Under the pieces are notes generated by a model that saw only the letters and a program-made list of their open reading frames with translations, had not been told where the DNA came from and ran no database searches. Below are positions 32,555-41,757 of a DNA stretch of 64,000 bases, in pieces. The position numbers were made by a program, and so were the translations under genes. The first letter of the stretch is position 1, and each line of letters starts with the position of its first letter. The stretch comes from Aestuariivita sp. (GTDB taxonomy: Bacteria; Pseudomonadota; Alphaproteobacteria; Rhodobacterales; Rhodobacteraceae), in contig NZ_JAAWWD010000045.1 of assembly GCF_021404545.1 (NCBI RefSeq), positions 1 to 64,000 of the forward strand, read 5' to 3'.

Positions 32555-33658
32555 TTAGACTCCTAGTTGCGTTTTCTGTATATGATCCGGTTCTGCCCGA
32601 AGCGCGGACCAAAGCGCGCGGGCCATTCCGGTGTAGATCGTGCCAAGCCGACCCTCGGGGTCGCGCGCGACAATCGGCTGGCCGCTGTCGGAGGCGGCCC
32701 GCAGCTCCATCGTCAGCGGAATGGCCCCCAGATAGGGAACGCCCAGTCGCTGCGCCTCGGCCGCCGCACCTCCACTACCGAAGATCTCATGCTGTGCGCC
32801 GCAATCGGGGCAAATGAAATGGGCCATGTTCTCGATCACGCCAAGGATGGGTACGTCCACCTTGCGGAACATTGCAATACCGCGCCGCGCATCGATCAAA
32901 GCCAGGTCCTGGGGTGTCGATACGATGACAGCGCCAGACAGATCTGTGCCCTGCGCGATGGCGAGCTGCGCGTCCCCGGTTCCGGGCGGCATGTCGATGA
33001 TCAGCACGTCGAGCGTGCCCCAGTCCACCTCGGCCAGCATCTGCGTAATGGCCGACATCACCATCGGACCACGCCAGACCATTGCCGTTTCGGCATCGAC
33101 CATCAGCCCCATCGACATCGCAAAAAGACCGTGCGACTGCATCGGTTTCAGGCGCCTGTCTGATCCCACGCGCGGGCGACCATGCAGCCCCAGCAATGTC
33201 GGCAGCGAGGGCCCGTGAATATCGGCATCGAGAATGCCGACCTTCAGACCGAGCGCGCGCAGGCCCAACGCCAGATTGACCGATGTGGTGGATTTTCCAA
33301 CCCCGCCCTTGCCGGATGCGACGGCTACCACATGAGTGACCCCGGCCAGCACAGGCGGTGGCGCGGGTTTTTTGTCCTGGATTTTCAGGTTCGGAGGCGA
33401 GGTCGAGGATTTTTCGGCAGTCAGGACGACAATCGCCCCGTCACATCCCGGAACGGCGCGCAGCGCGGCCTCCGCAGCGGCTCGGGTTTCAGCATAGGCT
33501 GCCGCTTCGTCCGGGGTAATGGAAATCGCCAGACTGATGCGGCCTCCGGCCTCAATCGGTCCGGACACGCGTGCCGACCCCAGCACCGGCGTGCCGTCGG
33601 GCAAGACCAGCCCGTCGAGCGCAGCGCGTGCCGCTGAAAGCCGGTCAGTGTCGTCCAT
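32555..33658 (-). CDS. mrp: Mrp/ApbC iron-sulfur carrier ATPase
   Basis: The 367-aa protein has the N-terminal FeS_assembly (DUF59-like) region (1-80), then a Pro-rich linker and the P-loop domain. Walker A is SGKGGVGKST (115-124), with DADIHGPSLP and cluster ligands C283/C286 (ICPDCG). This is the full-length standard Mrp, unlike the DUF971 fusion at 28125-29303. It lies directly downstream of fdhABC on the same strand, so it probably supplies [4Fe-4S] clusters to that enzyme. Confidence 0.9.
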   Translation of the reverse strand: MDDTDRLSAARAALDGLVLPDGTPVLGSARVSGPIEAGGRISLAISITPDEAAAYAETRAAAEAALRAVPGCDGAIVVLTAEKSSTSPPNLKIQDKKPAPPPVLAGVTHVVAVASGKGGVGKSTTSVNLALGLRALGLKVGILDADIHGPSLPTLLGLHGRPRVGSDRRLKPMQSHGLFAMSMGLMVDAETAMVWRGPMVMSAITQMLAEVDWGTLDVLIIDMPPGTGDAQLAIAQGTDLSGAVIVSTPQDLALIDARRGIAMFRKVDVPILGVIENMAHFICPDCGAQHEIFGSGGAAAEAQRLGVPYLGAIPLTMELRAASDSGQPIVARDPEGRLGTIYTGMARALWSALRAEPDHIQKTQLGV

Positions 33659-33765
33659 CGGTCACGGATCTCAAATCTTGTGTTGCAGGTGCCGGATGCC
33701 CGGTCACCGGGGTAAGTATGGCCAGCACGGGTCTCCCCGGCCGGCCACGCTTGGGGTTTTCCGGC

Positions 33766-34785
33766 TCACTCTGCCGGGTGCGCTTTGGCGGATCCAGCCG
33801 ATTTACCACCGGAGGATTGTACCTCATCGACCCAGAGTGAGTGGTGTTCCTTGGCCCAGTTCAGGTCAACCTCACCCGAGCCCATCGCATCGAATGCACC
33901 TTCCATACCGACCGAACCGATATAGATATGCGCCACGACGATGGCGGTCAGTATCGCGGCGACGACGCCATGGATCACCTGATACAGCTGCCAGCCCGCT
34001 TCGCCCCCGGCCAATCCGGGAAAGAGCAGCATCACACCGGTAAAGGACAGCGCCGCGCCCCCGCCGATAACGGACCAGAAGATCACCTTCTGCCCGGCAT
34101 TGAACTTCTTCGCGGGAGGATGGACATCCTTAGAGAACAGACCGCCGCCCTGCTTGATCCAGACAAGGTCAAGCTTGTTGGGGATATTGTGCGCCACCCA
34201 AGAGACAAAGGCCAGAACCAGGCCCAGCATGAAGGCAAAGCCCATATAGTTATGCGCCAGCTTGCCCCAGGCCGACAGCGTGCCAAACACGTTCTCGCCA
34301 AAAAGCGGCAGGATGATCGAACGCCCGAAAATCAGGTTCAGACCGGTCAGCGCCAGTACGATAAAGGACCCGGCCATCAACCAGTGGGCAAACCGTTCAA
34401 AGGAGTTGAACCGGAGGATCCGCTGTGTTGACGGACCTGCATCAATGCGGATCTTGCCGCGCACCATGTAAAACAGCAGCAACACGGCAACGATCCCGAC
34501 GACCGACAGGATGGTGACGATACGGACGGGACCGCCCAGGGTTGCGGCCCAATCCTTGTTACCCGGTTTGATCACCCCGGTCGACAGGCCGTCTGGGATG
34601 GTCACGCGGCCTTGGACCTGGGCGTCGCCGCTCAGCGCCTGCATCAGCGACTCTTCGGTCACCGATTCCGCCGTCGGGTTGATCTGCTGGGCCTCGGCGA
34701 TCTGCGGCAGCGCAAAGGCCGCGAAGAGGCCAAGGCACAGCACCGCGAGGGCCCGTGATGTTATGGATGTCAGTGTCATCTTCAT
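33766..34785 (-). CDS. fdhC: Formate dehydrogenase gamma subunit (cytochrome b556)
   Basis: The 339-aa membrane subunit has an N-terminal signal-like segment, a periplasmic stretch and four or five membrane helices. Helix histidines suitable for two b hemes are in FERFAHWLMAGSF, LAHNYMGFAF and IHGVVAAILTAIVVAHIYIG. It would take electrons from FdhB and pass them to quinone. The length (with extra N-terminal domain) fits the FdoI-like family of Rhodobacterales. It begins 11 bases after fdhB, so they are co-transcribed. Confidence 0.9.
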   Translation of the reverse strand: MKMTLTSITSRALAVLCLGLFAAFALPQIAEAQQINPTAESVTEESLMQALSGDAQVQGRVTIPDGLSTGVIKPGNKDWAATLGGPVRIVTILSVVGIVAVLLLFYMVRGKIRIDAGPSTQRILRFNSFERFAHWLMAGSFIVLALTGLNLIFGRSIILPLFGENVFGTLSAWGKLAHNYMGFAFMLGLVLAFVSWVAHNIPNKLDLVWIKQGGGLFSKDVHPPAKKFNAGQKVIFWSVIGGGAALSFTGVMLLFPGLAGGEAGWQLYQVIHGVVAAILTAIVVAHIYIGSVGMEGAFDAMGSGEVDLNWAKEHHSLWVDEVQSSGGKSAGSAKAHPAE

Positions 34786-34796
34786 TTCCTTCCCCG

Positions 34797-35393
34797 TCAG
34801 ACGTTGACGGTTTCGCCGTAGGCGCTGCGCCAGCCCCAGGCACCCGAGCCATAGCCCCGGGTCACCACGCGCTCGCGATAGATGTCGGCAATGATATCGC
34901 CATCACCGGCCAGCAAGGCTTTGGTCGAACACATCTCGGCACAAAGCGGCAGCTTGCCCTCGGCCAGACGGTTGGATCCGTATTTGACATACTCCGCTTC
35001 GGTCATGTCAGCCTCAGGACCACCGGCGCAGTAGGTGCATTTGTCCATCTTGCCACGGGTGCCGAAATTGCCGACCTTGGGATATTGCGGCGCGCCGAAC
35101 GGGCACGCGTAAAAGCAATAGCCGCAGCCGATGCAGGTGTCCTTGGAGTGCAGCACGACCGCGTCGTCGGTCGTATAAAAGCAATCCACCGGGCACACCG
35201 CCGCGCAGGGCGCGTCGGTGCAGTGCATGCAAGCCATCGACACCGACCGCTCTCCGGGCAGACCGTCATTGATGGTCACCACCCGGCGGCGGTTGATGCC
35301 CCAGGGCACTTCGTGCTCGTTCTTGCACGCCGTGACACAGGCGTTGCATTCGATGCAGCGATCCGCGTCGCAAAGAAATTTCATTCTCGCCAT
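34797..35393 (-). CDS. fdhB: Formate dehydrogenase beta subunit (four [4Fe-4S])
   Basis: The 198-aa protein has 16 cysteines in four clusters: CIECNACVTAC start (13-23), CMHCTDAPCAAVC (55-67), CIGCGYCFYAC (87-97) and CTYC plus CAEMC (119-155). It relays electrons from the molybdo-subunit to the membrane cytochrome b. It has no membrane anchor at the C-terminus, unlike E. coli FdnH, as is common for this shorter class. It lies between fdhA and fdhC. Confidence 0.92.
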   Translation of the reverse strand: MARMKFLCDADRCIECNACVTACKNEHEVPWGINRRRVVTINDGLPGERSVSMACMHCTDAPCAAVCPVDCFYTTDDAVVLHSKDTCIGCGYCFYACPFGAPQYPKVGNFGTRGKMDKCTYCAGGPEADMTEAEYVKYGSNRLAEGKLPLCAEMCSTKALLAGDGDIIADIYRERVVTRGYGSGAWGWRSAYGETVNV

Positions 35394-35409
35394 TGTTGAT
35401 TTTCCTCTC

Positions 35410-38373
35410 TTACGCCGCGGAAATCTGGCAAAGGGTCACTTTGCCTTCATGCATGCCGGTCACCGGATCATAGCCGTAGGTGGTCACCGTGTTGACGCTT
35501 TCACCCAACACGATCGGGTCTGTCCCTTCGGGATAGTTGCCCCGCTGGTCCTCGCCTTGGTACCAGCCTGCAAAGTGGAAGGGCATAAAGGCCACACCCG
35601 ATGCGACACGCTCGGTCACCAGAGCCTTGACGCGGGCCTTGCTGTCCATTTCCGGACCGCGCACCCAAACCCAGCCGCCATCGGCGATGCCGCGCGCCTC
35701 GGCATCCGCCGGGTTGATCTCGACGAACATGTCCTGCTGAAGCTCGGCAAGCCACGGGTTCGACCGCGTCTCTTCGCCGCCGCCCTCGTATTCCACAAGA
35801 CGCCCGGATGTGAGCACGATGGGGAAGTCGGACGCGATGTTCCGATCCACAGCAGAGGCCTGCATCGTGTGACCGATATTGGGCACACGGAACTGACGAC
35901 CGTCTTCGCGGGTCGGATAGTCGGCGACCAGATCGGGACGCGGGCTGTAGATCGGCTCGCGGTGTACCGGGATCGGGTCGGGCAGGTTCCAGGCAACCGC
36001 CCGGGCCTTACCGTTGCCGAAGGGCACACAACCATGCGAGATCGCGACCCGCTGGATGCCACCCGAGAGATCAAGCGACCAGCTCACCTTGGCCATGGCT
36101 TCTGGATCGTTGTTACCGATCCGCTGAATGGTGGCCAATTCCTCTGCCGTCAGTTCGCTGTCCCAGCCCAGGCTTTGCAGCACGCCATAGGTGAACTGCG
36201 GATAGCCGTCGCGGATGTCGGAATCCACCGGGAAGCTGCCCTCGGCCAGAAGCGTCTGGCCCTCCCGCTCCAGTCCAAAGCGGGGGCGGAACGCGCTGCC
36301 GCCGTCTTTGACCGGGATGTTGGGATTATAGAGGATATGGGTGCCCGGGTGGCGCAGTTCGGGCGTGCCCCAGCAGGGCCATGGCAGACCGTAATAGTCG
36401 CCTTCGATCTCCTCGGGCGCGCCATCAAGCGTGCGCAGCGTCACCAGGTCGAACTTGTCCTGATGCTTCATATGCGCTTTCAGGCGCTCCGGAGACTGAC
36501 CGGTATAGCCGGTGGACCAGCCGCCCCGGTTGATCTCTTCCAGGATCGATTCCGCCGTCGGCTCCATGCCGAACTTGCCCTCGACCATGTCGTAATTCTT
36601 GAACATCTCCTCGGCAAAACCCAAACGCTCGGCCAGGCGATAGATCACGGCATAGTCGTTGTCGCTCTCGAAGATCGGCTCGACGACCTTCTCGCCCCAC
36701 TGAACCGACCGGTTCGAGGCTGTCCGGCTGCCATCGCATTCGAACTGGGTCGAGATCGGCAACAGATAGGTGTTGTCTGTCCGGTCATGCAGCGCGGCAA
36801 AGGTGGTGGGATGAGGGTCCGCGACAACCAACAGATCCAGCGCGTTCATACCCTCAAGCGCGCCGCCCATCCGAGGTACGGTGTTCCCGCCGTGACCAAA
36901 GACGATCATTGCCTTGATGTTGTCGATCTGGTCGACATCCTCTGCATCCAGCGTGGCCGCATCGAACCAGCGGGTCGACGGGATGCCCGGAACGCTCATG
37001 TTCTCCTTGGCGGTCCGCGCATCACGGCCACCTTTGGCAGGCACCGCGTCAAACCGCGCCTGGAGCGACTCGTAGGGCACCTCCCACACACGCGACCAGT
37101 GACGCCAGCCACCTTCGGACAGGCCGTAATAGCAAGGCAGAGATCCGATATCGAGGCCGAAATCCGTAGCACCCTGCACGTTGCAGTGGCCGCGGAAGAT
37201 GTTCGCGCCGTTGCCGATATCGCCCACGTTGCCCGTGGCCAACAGCAGGTTGCAATAGGTCCGCACATTGGCCGTACCGACCGTGTGCTGTGTGCCGCCC
37301 ATGCACCAGATAAAGGTCGACGGCTTCTGCGTGGCAAAGGTTTGCGCCACGCGCTTGAGCGTCTCGCCCGGAATACCGCTGATCCGCTCCACCTCTTCTG
37401 GGGGATAGGCTTTGACGGCTTCACGGATCTGATCCATGCCCCAGACGCGCTGGTCGATGAAATCGGCATCTTCCCAGCCGTTTTCAAAGATGTGCCACAT
37501 GATGCCCCAGATCACCGCGATATCGGTGCCCGGACGCATGCGGATGTAATCGGTGGCGTGCGCCGCTGTCCGCGTAAAGCGCGGGTCGAGCACGATGACA
37601 TTGGCGCGGTTGGTTTCCTTGCCGGTCAGAATATGCTGAAGCGACACCGGATGCGCCTCGGCCGCGTTCGAGCCCATGAAGACAATGGTCTTGGAATTGC
37701 GGATGTCATTATAGGAGTTCGTCATCGCGCCATAGCCCCAGGTGTTGGCAACACCTGCAACCGTGGTGGAGTGACAGATTCGCGCCTGGTGGTCGACGTT
37801 ATTGGTGCCCCAGAAGGCCGCAAACTTGCGGAAGAGATACGCACCCTCGTTCGAGAACTTGGCCGAACCCAGAAGGTAAGCCGCGTCCGCGCCGCTTTTC
37901 TCGCGCACGTCCAGCATCTTGGCGCCGACCTCGTCGATCGCCTGCTCCCACGAGATACGAACCCACTGGCCGTTCTCTTTCTTCATCGGGTATTTCAGGC
38001 GACGGTCGCCATGCACCAGCTCCCGCACGGATGCGCCCTTGGCGCAATGGGTGCCGCGGTTGATCGGGCTATCCCATGCGGGTTCCTGACCGACCCAGAC
38101 ACCGTCCTGGACCTCGGCCTTGACCGTACAGCCGACCGAACAGTGGGTGCATATGTTAGTTTTGACCTCGATGGGCTTGCTGTGATCGGTGGGGCCAGCC
38201 TCGGCGCGGCGCATGGTGCCTGCACCAAGCGTGCCAACGGCGGCCAGGCCACCAACGGCCAGGCCCGAAGTGCGGAGAAACGACCGCCGGTCAACGGGGC
38301 GGGCCGCAACATTCTGAGCCAAGGCCTGAAGGCCGCCACGTGCGGCTGTGGAAGATCTGCGTTTGACAAGCAT
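35410..38373 (-). CDS. fdhA: Formate dehydrogenase alpha subunit (Mo/W-bis-MGD, Tat-exported, Cys type)
   Basis: The 987-aa catalytic subunit oxidises formate to CO2. A Tat signal (DRRSFLRTSG, Arg29-Arg30) predicts export to the periplasm. The N-terminal [4Fe-4S] is bound by C75, C78, C82 and C110. The molybdenum ligand is C200 in ARICHSTTVA, followed by His201, so it uses cysteine where E. coli has selenocysteine. The MGD-binding C-terminal domain is intact. It is followed by fdhB and fdhC. A 1184-codon open frame antisense to it is a codon-bias artefact. Confidence 0.95.
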   Translation of the reverse strand: MLVKRRSSTAARGGLQALAQNVAARPVDRRSFLRTSGLAVGGLAAVGTLGAGTMRRAEAGPTDHSKPIEVKTNICTHCSVGCTVKAEVQDGVWVGQEPAWDSPINRGTHCAKGASVRELVHGDRRLKYPMKKENGQWVRISWEQAIDEVGAKMLDVREKSGADAAYLLGSAKFSNEGAYLFRKFAAFWGTNNVDHQARICHSTTVAGVANTWGYGAMTNSYNDIRNSKTIVFMGSNAAEAHPVSLQHILTGKETNRANVIVLDPRFTRTAAHATDYIRMRPGTDIAVIWGIMWHIFENGWEDADFIDQRVWGMDQIREAVKAYPPEEVERISGIPGETLKRVAQTFATQKPSTFIWCMGGTQHTVGTANVRTYCNLLLATGNVGDIGNGANIFRGHCNVQGATDFGLDIGSLPCYYGLSEGGWRHWSRVWEVPYESLQARFDAVPAKGGRDARTAKENMSVPGIPSTRWFDAATLDAEDVDQIDNIKAMIVFGHGGNTVPRMGGALEGMNALDLLVVADPHPTTFAALHDRTDNTYLLPISTQFECDGSRTASNRSVQWGEKVVEPIFESDNDYAVIYRLAERLGFAEEMFKNYDMVEGKFGMEPTAESILEEINRGGWSTGYTGQSPERLKAHMKHQDKFDLVTLRTLDGAPEEIEGDYYGLPWPCWGTPELRHPGTHILYNPNIPVKDGGSAFRPRFGLEREGQTLLAEGSFPVDSDIRDGYPQFTYGVLQSLGWDSELTAEELATIQRIGNNDPEAMAKVSWSLDLSGGIQRVAISHGCVPFGNGKARAVAWNLPDPIPVHREPIYSPRPDLVADYPTREDGRQFRVPNIGHTMQASAVDRNIASDFPIVLTSGRLVEYEGGGEETRSNPWLAELQQDMFVEINPADAEARGIADGGWVWVRGPEMDSKARVKALVTERVASGVAFMPFHFAGWYQGEDQRGNYPEGTDPIVLGESVNTVTTYGYDPVTGMHEGKVTLCQISAA

Positions 38374-38376
38374 GGA

Positions 38377-38586
38377 TCAGTCCTTCTTGTAGTAGCGGTT
38401 GGTACGATAGAACGCGAGGACATGCTCGGTTTCCTGATACCGCACCTTGGTGCGCTCATCCCCGACTTCCTCGGCAAAGGCCGGACGCGCGGACCCTGCC
38501 GCAACTGCGCCCACCGACGCGCCCGCCAGCGCACCGAAAAAGCCGCGGCGGCCTATCCCATTGGGTTTGTTTGCTTTGTCGCTCAT
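38377..38586 (-). CDS. Small Tat-signal protein of formate dehydrogenase region
   Basis: The 69-aa protein has a twin-arginine signal (GIGRRGFFGALAGASVGAVAAG) followed by a ~35-residue mature part (EVGDERTKVRYQETEHVLAFYRTNRYYKKD). Such peptides, annotated as formate dehydrogenase region Tat targets, precede fdhA in many proteobacteria and are thought to help export or assembly. It stops three bases before the fdhA start. The start Met at 38586 has GGAGG nearby. Confidence 0.85.
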   Translation of the reverse strand: MSDKANKPNGIGRRGFFGALAGASVGAVAAGSARPAFAEEVGDERTKVRYQETEHVLAFYRTNRYYKKD

Positions 38587-38643
38587 CGCTTCCTCCTTGT
38601 TCGGTTTGGTGCCAGGGCGAATGGGCACCAAGATCTTTGGTTC

Positions 38644-39306
38644 TCAGGCTGGGCCAGCCGGGGCGACAGCCCCGCCGACCTCTTTGCGCGCCAACTCGAA
38701 GGCGCGGGTTTCGATATCGGTGAATGTGCGGCCGATCTCGGCCACCGCACGATAGAAATTCGCACTGGGTGAGACGGCGAGGTCGTCGAAGAACTGCGTC
38801 ACCCAAGGCTGGAGGTGACGGGCGTAAAAGCCCGCCTCTCCCGCGGCGCCACATCCCAGCGGGGCGGCATCGAAGGTTCCTTGGGCAAGACCTGCCATGA
38901 TCTCCGAAAAGCTGGCGATGTGGTCTTCCGGCTCATACCGTCCGGCTTCACGCTCTACGCCCATCAGGGCCAAATCGCGGCGCAGATCGGCCAGCGGTCG
39001 CTCGTTTAAAAATCCGGTGAGATAGAAGGAAGCGTACGGCAAGAGTTCGCCCCGGCCCACGCCGACGAAAAGCTCGAAAAACTCTTGCTCGACATCCTTT
39101 GCGTCGCTGTCGCGGGCGGTTCGGGCCAACACCTCATAGGCTTGGCCAAGGGCGGTTTCATCACCTTCAAGCTGCCCGAGGGCGTCGAGCATCTGCGCAT
39201 CAGGCGCATGAGACAGAACCCGCGCAAGAAAGCTCCACTGCTGGGCCCTCAATGCGTTTTGTTCGTCTATCGCTGGCTCAGTCGCAACCGTGCTGGCGCT
39301 CTTCAA
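38644..39306 (-). CDS. TorD/DmsD-family molybdoenzyme chaperone
   Basis: The 220-aa all-helical protein has the family signature YASFYLTGFLNERPLADLR and an EPEDHIASFSEIMAGL motif (YEPEDHI), as in TorD. It should bind the Tat signal of FdhA and hold the enzyme for cofactor loading. The only usable start upstream of the domain is TTG at 39306, with GGAGG before it, so translation may be tuned down. It is followed by the Tat peptide gene. It may also share a promoter containing an inverted repeat at 39394-39450. Confidence 0.85.
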   Translation of the reverse strand: MKSASTVATEPAIDEQNALRAQQWSFLARVLSHAPDAQMLDALGQLEGDETALGQAYEVLARTARDSDAKDVEQEFFELFVGVGRGELLPYASFYLTGFLNERPLADLRRDLALMGVEREAGRYEPEDHIASFSEIMAGLAQGTFDAAPLGCGAAGEAGFYARHLQPWVTQFFDDLAVSPSANFYRAVAEIGRTFTDIETRAFELARKEVGGAVAPAGPA

Positions 39307-39393
39307 AGGACCTTACCTCCCCGTAGGTCAACTCTTACCGCAAATCGGATGGCGATCACAATCAGACAATCCGGAACTGCGACAATTCTTTAA

Positions 39394-39450
39394 GTATCCA
39401 AAATGCACATGTTTTAATCTGAACGCGAGGGTTAAATGCATTCTGGATAC
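39394..39450. promoter_or_regulatory. 14-bp inverted repeat before the TorD-fdhABC unit
   Basis: GTATCCAAAATGCA (39394-39407) and TGCATTCTGGATAC (39437-39450) pair at 13 of 14 positions across a 29-base AT-rich spacer that contains TTTTAATCTG. It lies in the 150-bp gap between DUF3306 and TorD, the largest gap in the operon. It could be an operator or a regulatory stem. Confidence 0.5.
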
Positions 39451-39456
39451 ACTTTT

Positions 39457-40200
39457 TTAATCAGGTAGCGCTCCTCCATGCCGCTTTGACGGCAAAACCG
39501 GATCATCCTGAATACGCGCCTGGGCGCGCGCCTCTCTGGATTCGTCATCCTGTCGCGCGGAGGCGCCCGTGACCTCACCCGTGATCTCAACACTGCGGCG
39601 GGTCGGTGAGGGTGCCGGGGGCGGATCGTCTGGCACCGCATCCGCATCGGCAATGACACCGTCTTGCTGCGCATTGGTTCGCTCGGCAGAGGCGTCTGGA
39701 TCGGGATCAGGGGGCTCGCCATCATCAGCCAACACCGCGTCGGCGCTCTCTGTATCGGGGCGTTTTTTGTTGGTCAGGTTGTCGACCATCTTGGAAACGT
39801 TGTCGCGGTTCACGATCTCCCCGGCCCCGGGCACGCCTTCGGGCGCATTCCAGTCCCAGGCATAGTCCACGGCCGGGTCATCGTGATCCCGGATCAAGCT
39901 GTTGGACAGCCACATCTTGCGCATCGCGGCATTGCGCAACCCTTCGGGCACGCCACGTTTCATGTATGCCTGGAGATCCGTCTTGTCGGTGATCTCATCC
40001 ACGGGCGGCAGGGCGGCGACATAAGCCTCGTCAACCTCAGGCTCCAGAGCGGCAAGCGCCTCGGCCTCCTGCGCGGCCCGCTCCGCAGCCTCGGCTTCGG
40101 CGGCCTTTGCCTCGGCCTCTTCGCGCAGGGATGCGCGCTTGCGCCGGGACCACGCGCTGAAGAACCCTTCGCCGTCGCCGCGCTGCCCGTTACCGGCCAT
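39457..40200 (-). CDS. DUF3306 protein of formate dehydrogenase operon
   Basis: The 247-aa protein starts with the family hallmark GFFSAWSRRK, then a Glu/Ala-rich helix and a core (VDEITDKTDLQAYMKRGVPEGLRNAAMRKMW), which is the DUF3306 block. The C-terminal ~100 residues are acidic, Pro-rich and probably disordered. DUF3306 genes accompany DUF3305 and formate dehydrogenase clusters; an assembly role is supposed but unproven. It follows the DUF3305 gene by one base. Confidence 0.82.
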   Translation of the reverse strand: MAGNGQRGDGEGFFSAWSRRKRASLREEAEAKAAEAEAAERAAQEAEALAALEPEVDEAYVAALPPVDEITDKTDLQAYMKRGVPEGLRNAAMRKMWLSNSLIRDHDDPAVDYAWDWNAPEGVPGAGEIVNRDNVSKMVDNLTNKKRPDTESADAVLADDGEPPDPDPDASAERTNAQQDGVIADADAVPDDPPPAPSPTRRSVEITGEVTGASARQDDESREARAQARIQDDPVLPSKRHGGALPD

Positions 40201-40201
40201 G

Positions 40202-40738
40202 CTAACCCCGCCCGCCGGGTCCGCGCCCGGAGCGGCCGCGGGTGTTTACCCATTTCTCGTCCGCCTGCAAAATCCGCGGCGCGCGCGGGTCCTCGGCTGA
40301 TGTGGCCGGAACCCGCTTGCGTTTGTGAAACACCTGTTCGACGTGATGCGCGGTGATGAAGGCCTCCATCCGGGCCGCAAGCTGAGGCGGCAAAGGCACC
40401 GCCTCGACAATGCGCTCGGGGTCGCTGGCCAGCGCTTCGCCCTCATAGGGATCGACGGTGATCACCCGCACCACCCCGTCATCCACCGCCACCCAGATCG
40501 ACGGTTGGCGGGCCTGAAGATTGTCGATGTAATGCCCGGTTTCGTTGGAGTGCAGCACGAGCGCGTGATCGCCCATATAGACCGTCTCGATCCCGTCGCG
40601 CTCCGACATCGGGGTGCCTTGAGCAATCTGCGGCAGGTCGGCCATCGCAGCAACAGGCCGCAACACGCGCGCGGCCCAGCGGTTTGTCGGCGGATAAGAC
40701 GACCCCACCACGCCCAGCCGCACTACTTCCTTGGGCAT
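40202..40738 (-). CDS. DUF3305 protein of formate dehydrogenase operon
   Basis: The 178-aa protein starts MPKEVVRLGVVGSSYPPTNRW. It contains the DUF3305 pattern TNRWAARVLRPVAAM and a beta-rich middle (TVYMGDHALVLHSNETGHYIDNL), then a basic tail (RGRSGRGPGGRG). No catalytic residues are obvious. Its start overlaps the preceding stop (TGATG). It is partnered with DUF3306 downstream. It is likely an accessory for maturation or stability of the dehydrogenase. Confidence 0.8.
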   Translation of the reverse strand: MPKEVVRLGVVGSSYPPTNRWAARVLRPVAAMADLPQIAQGTPMSERDGIETVYMGDHALVLHSNETGHYIDNLQARQPSIWVAVDDGVVRVITVDPYEGEALASDPERIVEAVPLPPQLAARMEAFITAHHVEQVFHKRKRVPATSAEDPRAPRILQADEKWVNTRGRSGRGPGGRG

Positions 40739-41757
40739 CAGTGCCTCCCCACCGGTTCCGCCACGGGCAAGGCGGTGCCCGGGTGTGTCAACGGCAGTCC
40801 CATCACAAGGTTCTGCGGCTTGCATCGAATCACGTTGTCGTCGCCCATCCCCAGCAACAGATACACCGGGTGGCCCTGCGCACCAGGCTCCACCCCCTCG
40901 TCGCTGGCAAACTCCAGCGCGAAAATCCCCACAAGGCTGCCCTTTGGAACCGCCCCGTTCCAGAGCGCATTGCCAATCTCGGTGCCCACCGGGTCTAGGC
41001 CCACGAACCAGCGCAGATCGACATCGGGCGCTTCGGTCATCGCCGTCAGGGTCACCTTGCGACCCAGCAGATGGGCGATGAAGGCTTCGATCACCTGCCC
41101 CAGCGCTGCGCGCGCCTTTGGATCCCCGCCAAAGGGCAGCACCATCGAATGGGCATCCGACCGGCTCCAATAGGTCCAGCCATTGCTGTCGCCCAGCACA
41201 TCGAGCGCCTCAACCCCGCCGCCCAGCATCGCCGCAAGGGGGGATGCGTCCTTTTCCGCCTCGATCTCGGCCACCAGCTCTTCATCGGCCAGCATCATGC
41301 TGCCATCGTTGAGATAGGCACGTTGGGTCCGGAAAAACAGCTCGGCCGCACGCAGGACACGGGTATCCTCGCACCCGTCCAGAGCGTTGCGCAGGATAAG
41401 CTGCACAAGCTGATTGTAAAACAGAACCGGCAGGACCGCGCCCTCACGCACCAACGCGAGATAGCCCGCCTCGATACTGCCTTCAGCCAGTAGCGTGTCG
41501 CGCAGACGCATGAGAAATCCCCAGTTTTCGCGCGCGTCGGCATCTTCCATGGCCGCAACCTCGGCCTCCGAAACCGTGGTCTGCGGCGCAGCCAACAGCT
41601 TTTCATGCAGCGCGCGTTCCGCCGCGCAGGCCTCGGGCGGCGGAACGATTTCGGGGCGGGCCAGCCAGGCCAGGATCAATTCATCCGTTGCCTGCATCCT
41701 GCCGCGATCATCCAACCGCGTCAGATGATGGCCGGACGCAACCCAGAACTCCCTCAT
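40738..41757 (-). CDS. DUF6352-like protein of formate dehydrogenase operon
   Basis: The 339-aa cytosolic protein begins MREFWVASGHHLTRLDDRGRM. It is mostly helical, with a long conserved-looking middle (YNQLVQLILRNALDGCEDTRVLRAAELFFRTQRAYL). I recall it as the DUF6352 family, found with formate dehydrogenase genes; function is unknown. There are no metal motifs or signal peptide. It overlaps both neighbours by one to four bases, so expression is tightly linked to the operon. Confidence 0.75.
   Translation of the reverse strand: MREFWVASGHHLTRLDDRGRMQATDELILAWLARPEIVPPPEACAAERALHEKLLAAPQTTVSEAEVAAMEDADARENWGFLMRLRDTLLAEGSIEAGYLALVREGAVLPVLFYNQLVQLILRNALDGCEDTRVLRAAELFFRTQRAYLNDGSMMLADEELVAEIEAEKDASPLAAMLGGGVEALDVLGDSNGWTYWSRSDAHSMVLPFGGDPKARAALGQVIEAFIAHLLGRKVTLTAMTEAPDVDLRWFVGLDPVGTEIGNALWNGAVPKGSLVGIFALEFASDEGVEPGAQGHPVYLLLGMGDDNVIRCKPQNLVMGLPLTHPGTALPVAEPVGRH

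Noticed and set aside
37770-37785. Selenocysteine at the FdhA active site
   Set aside because: The codon in ARICHS is TGC (Cys), not TGA, and no SECIS-like stem is expected.
35218-38772. 1184-codon open frame on the plus strand antisense to fdhA
   Set aside because: It mirrors fdhA codon bias in a GC-rich genome, has no domain pattern and no ribosome site. Similar antisense frames lie over atpA, atpD, clpA and the kinase gene.
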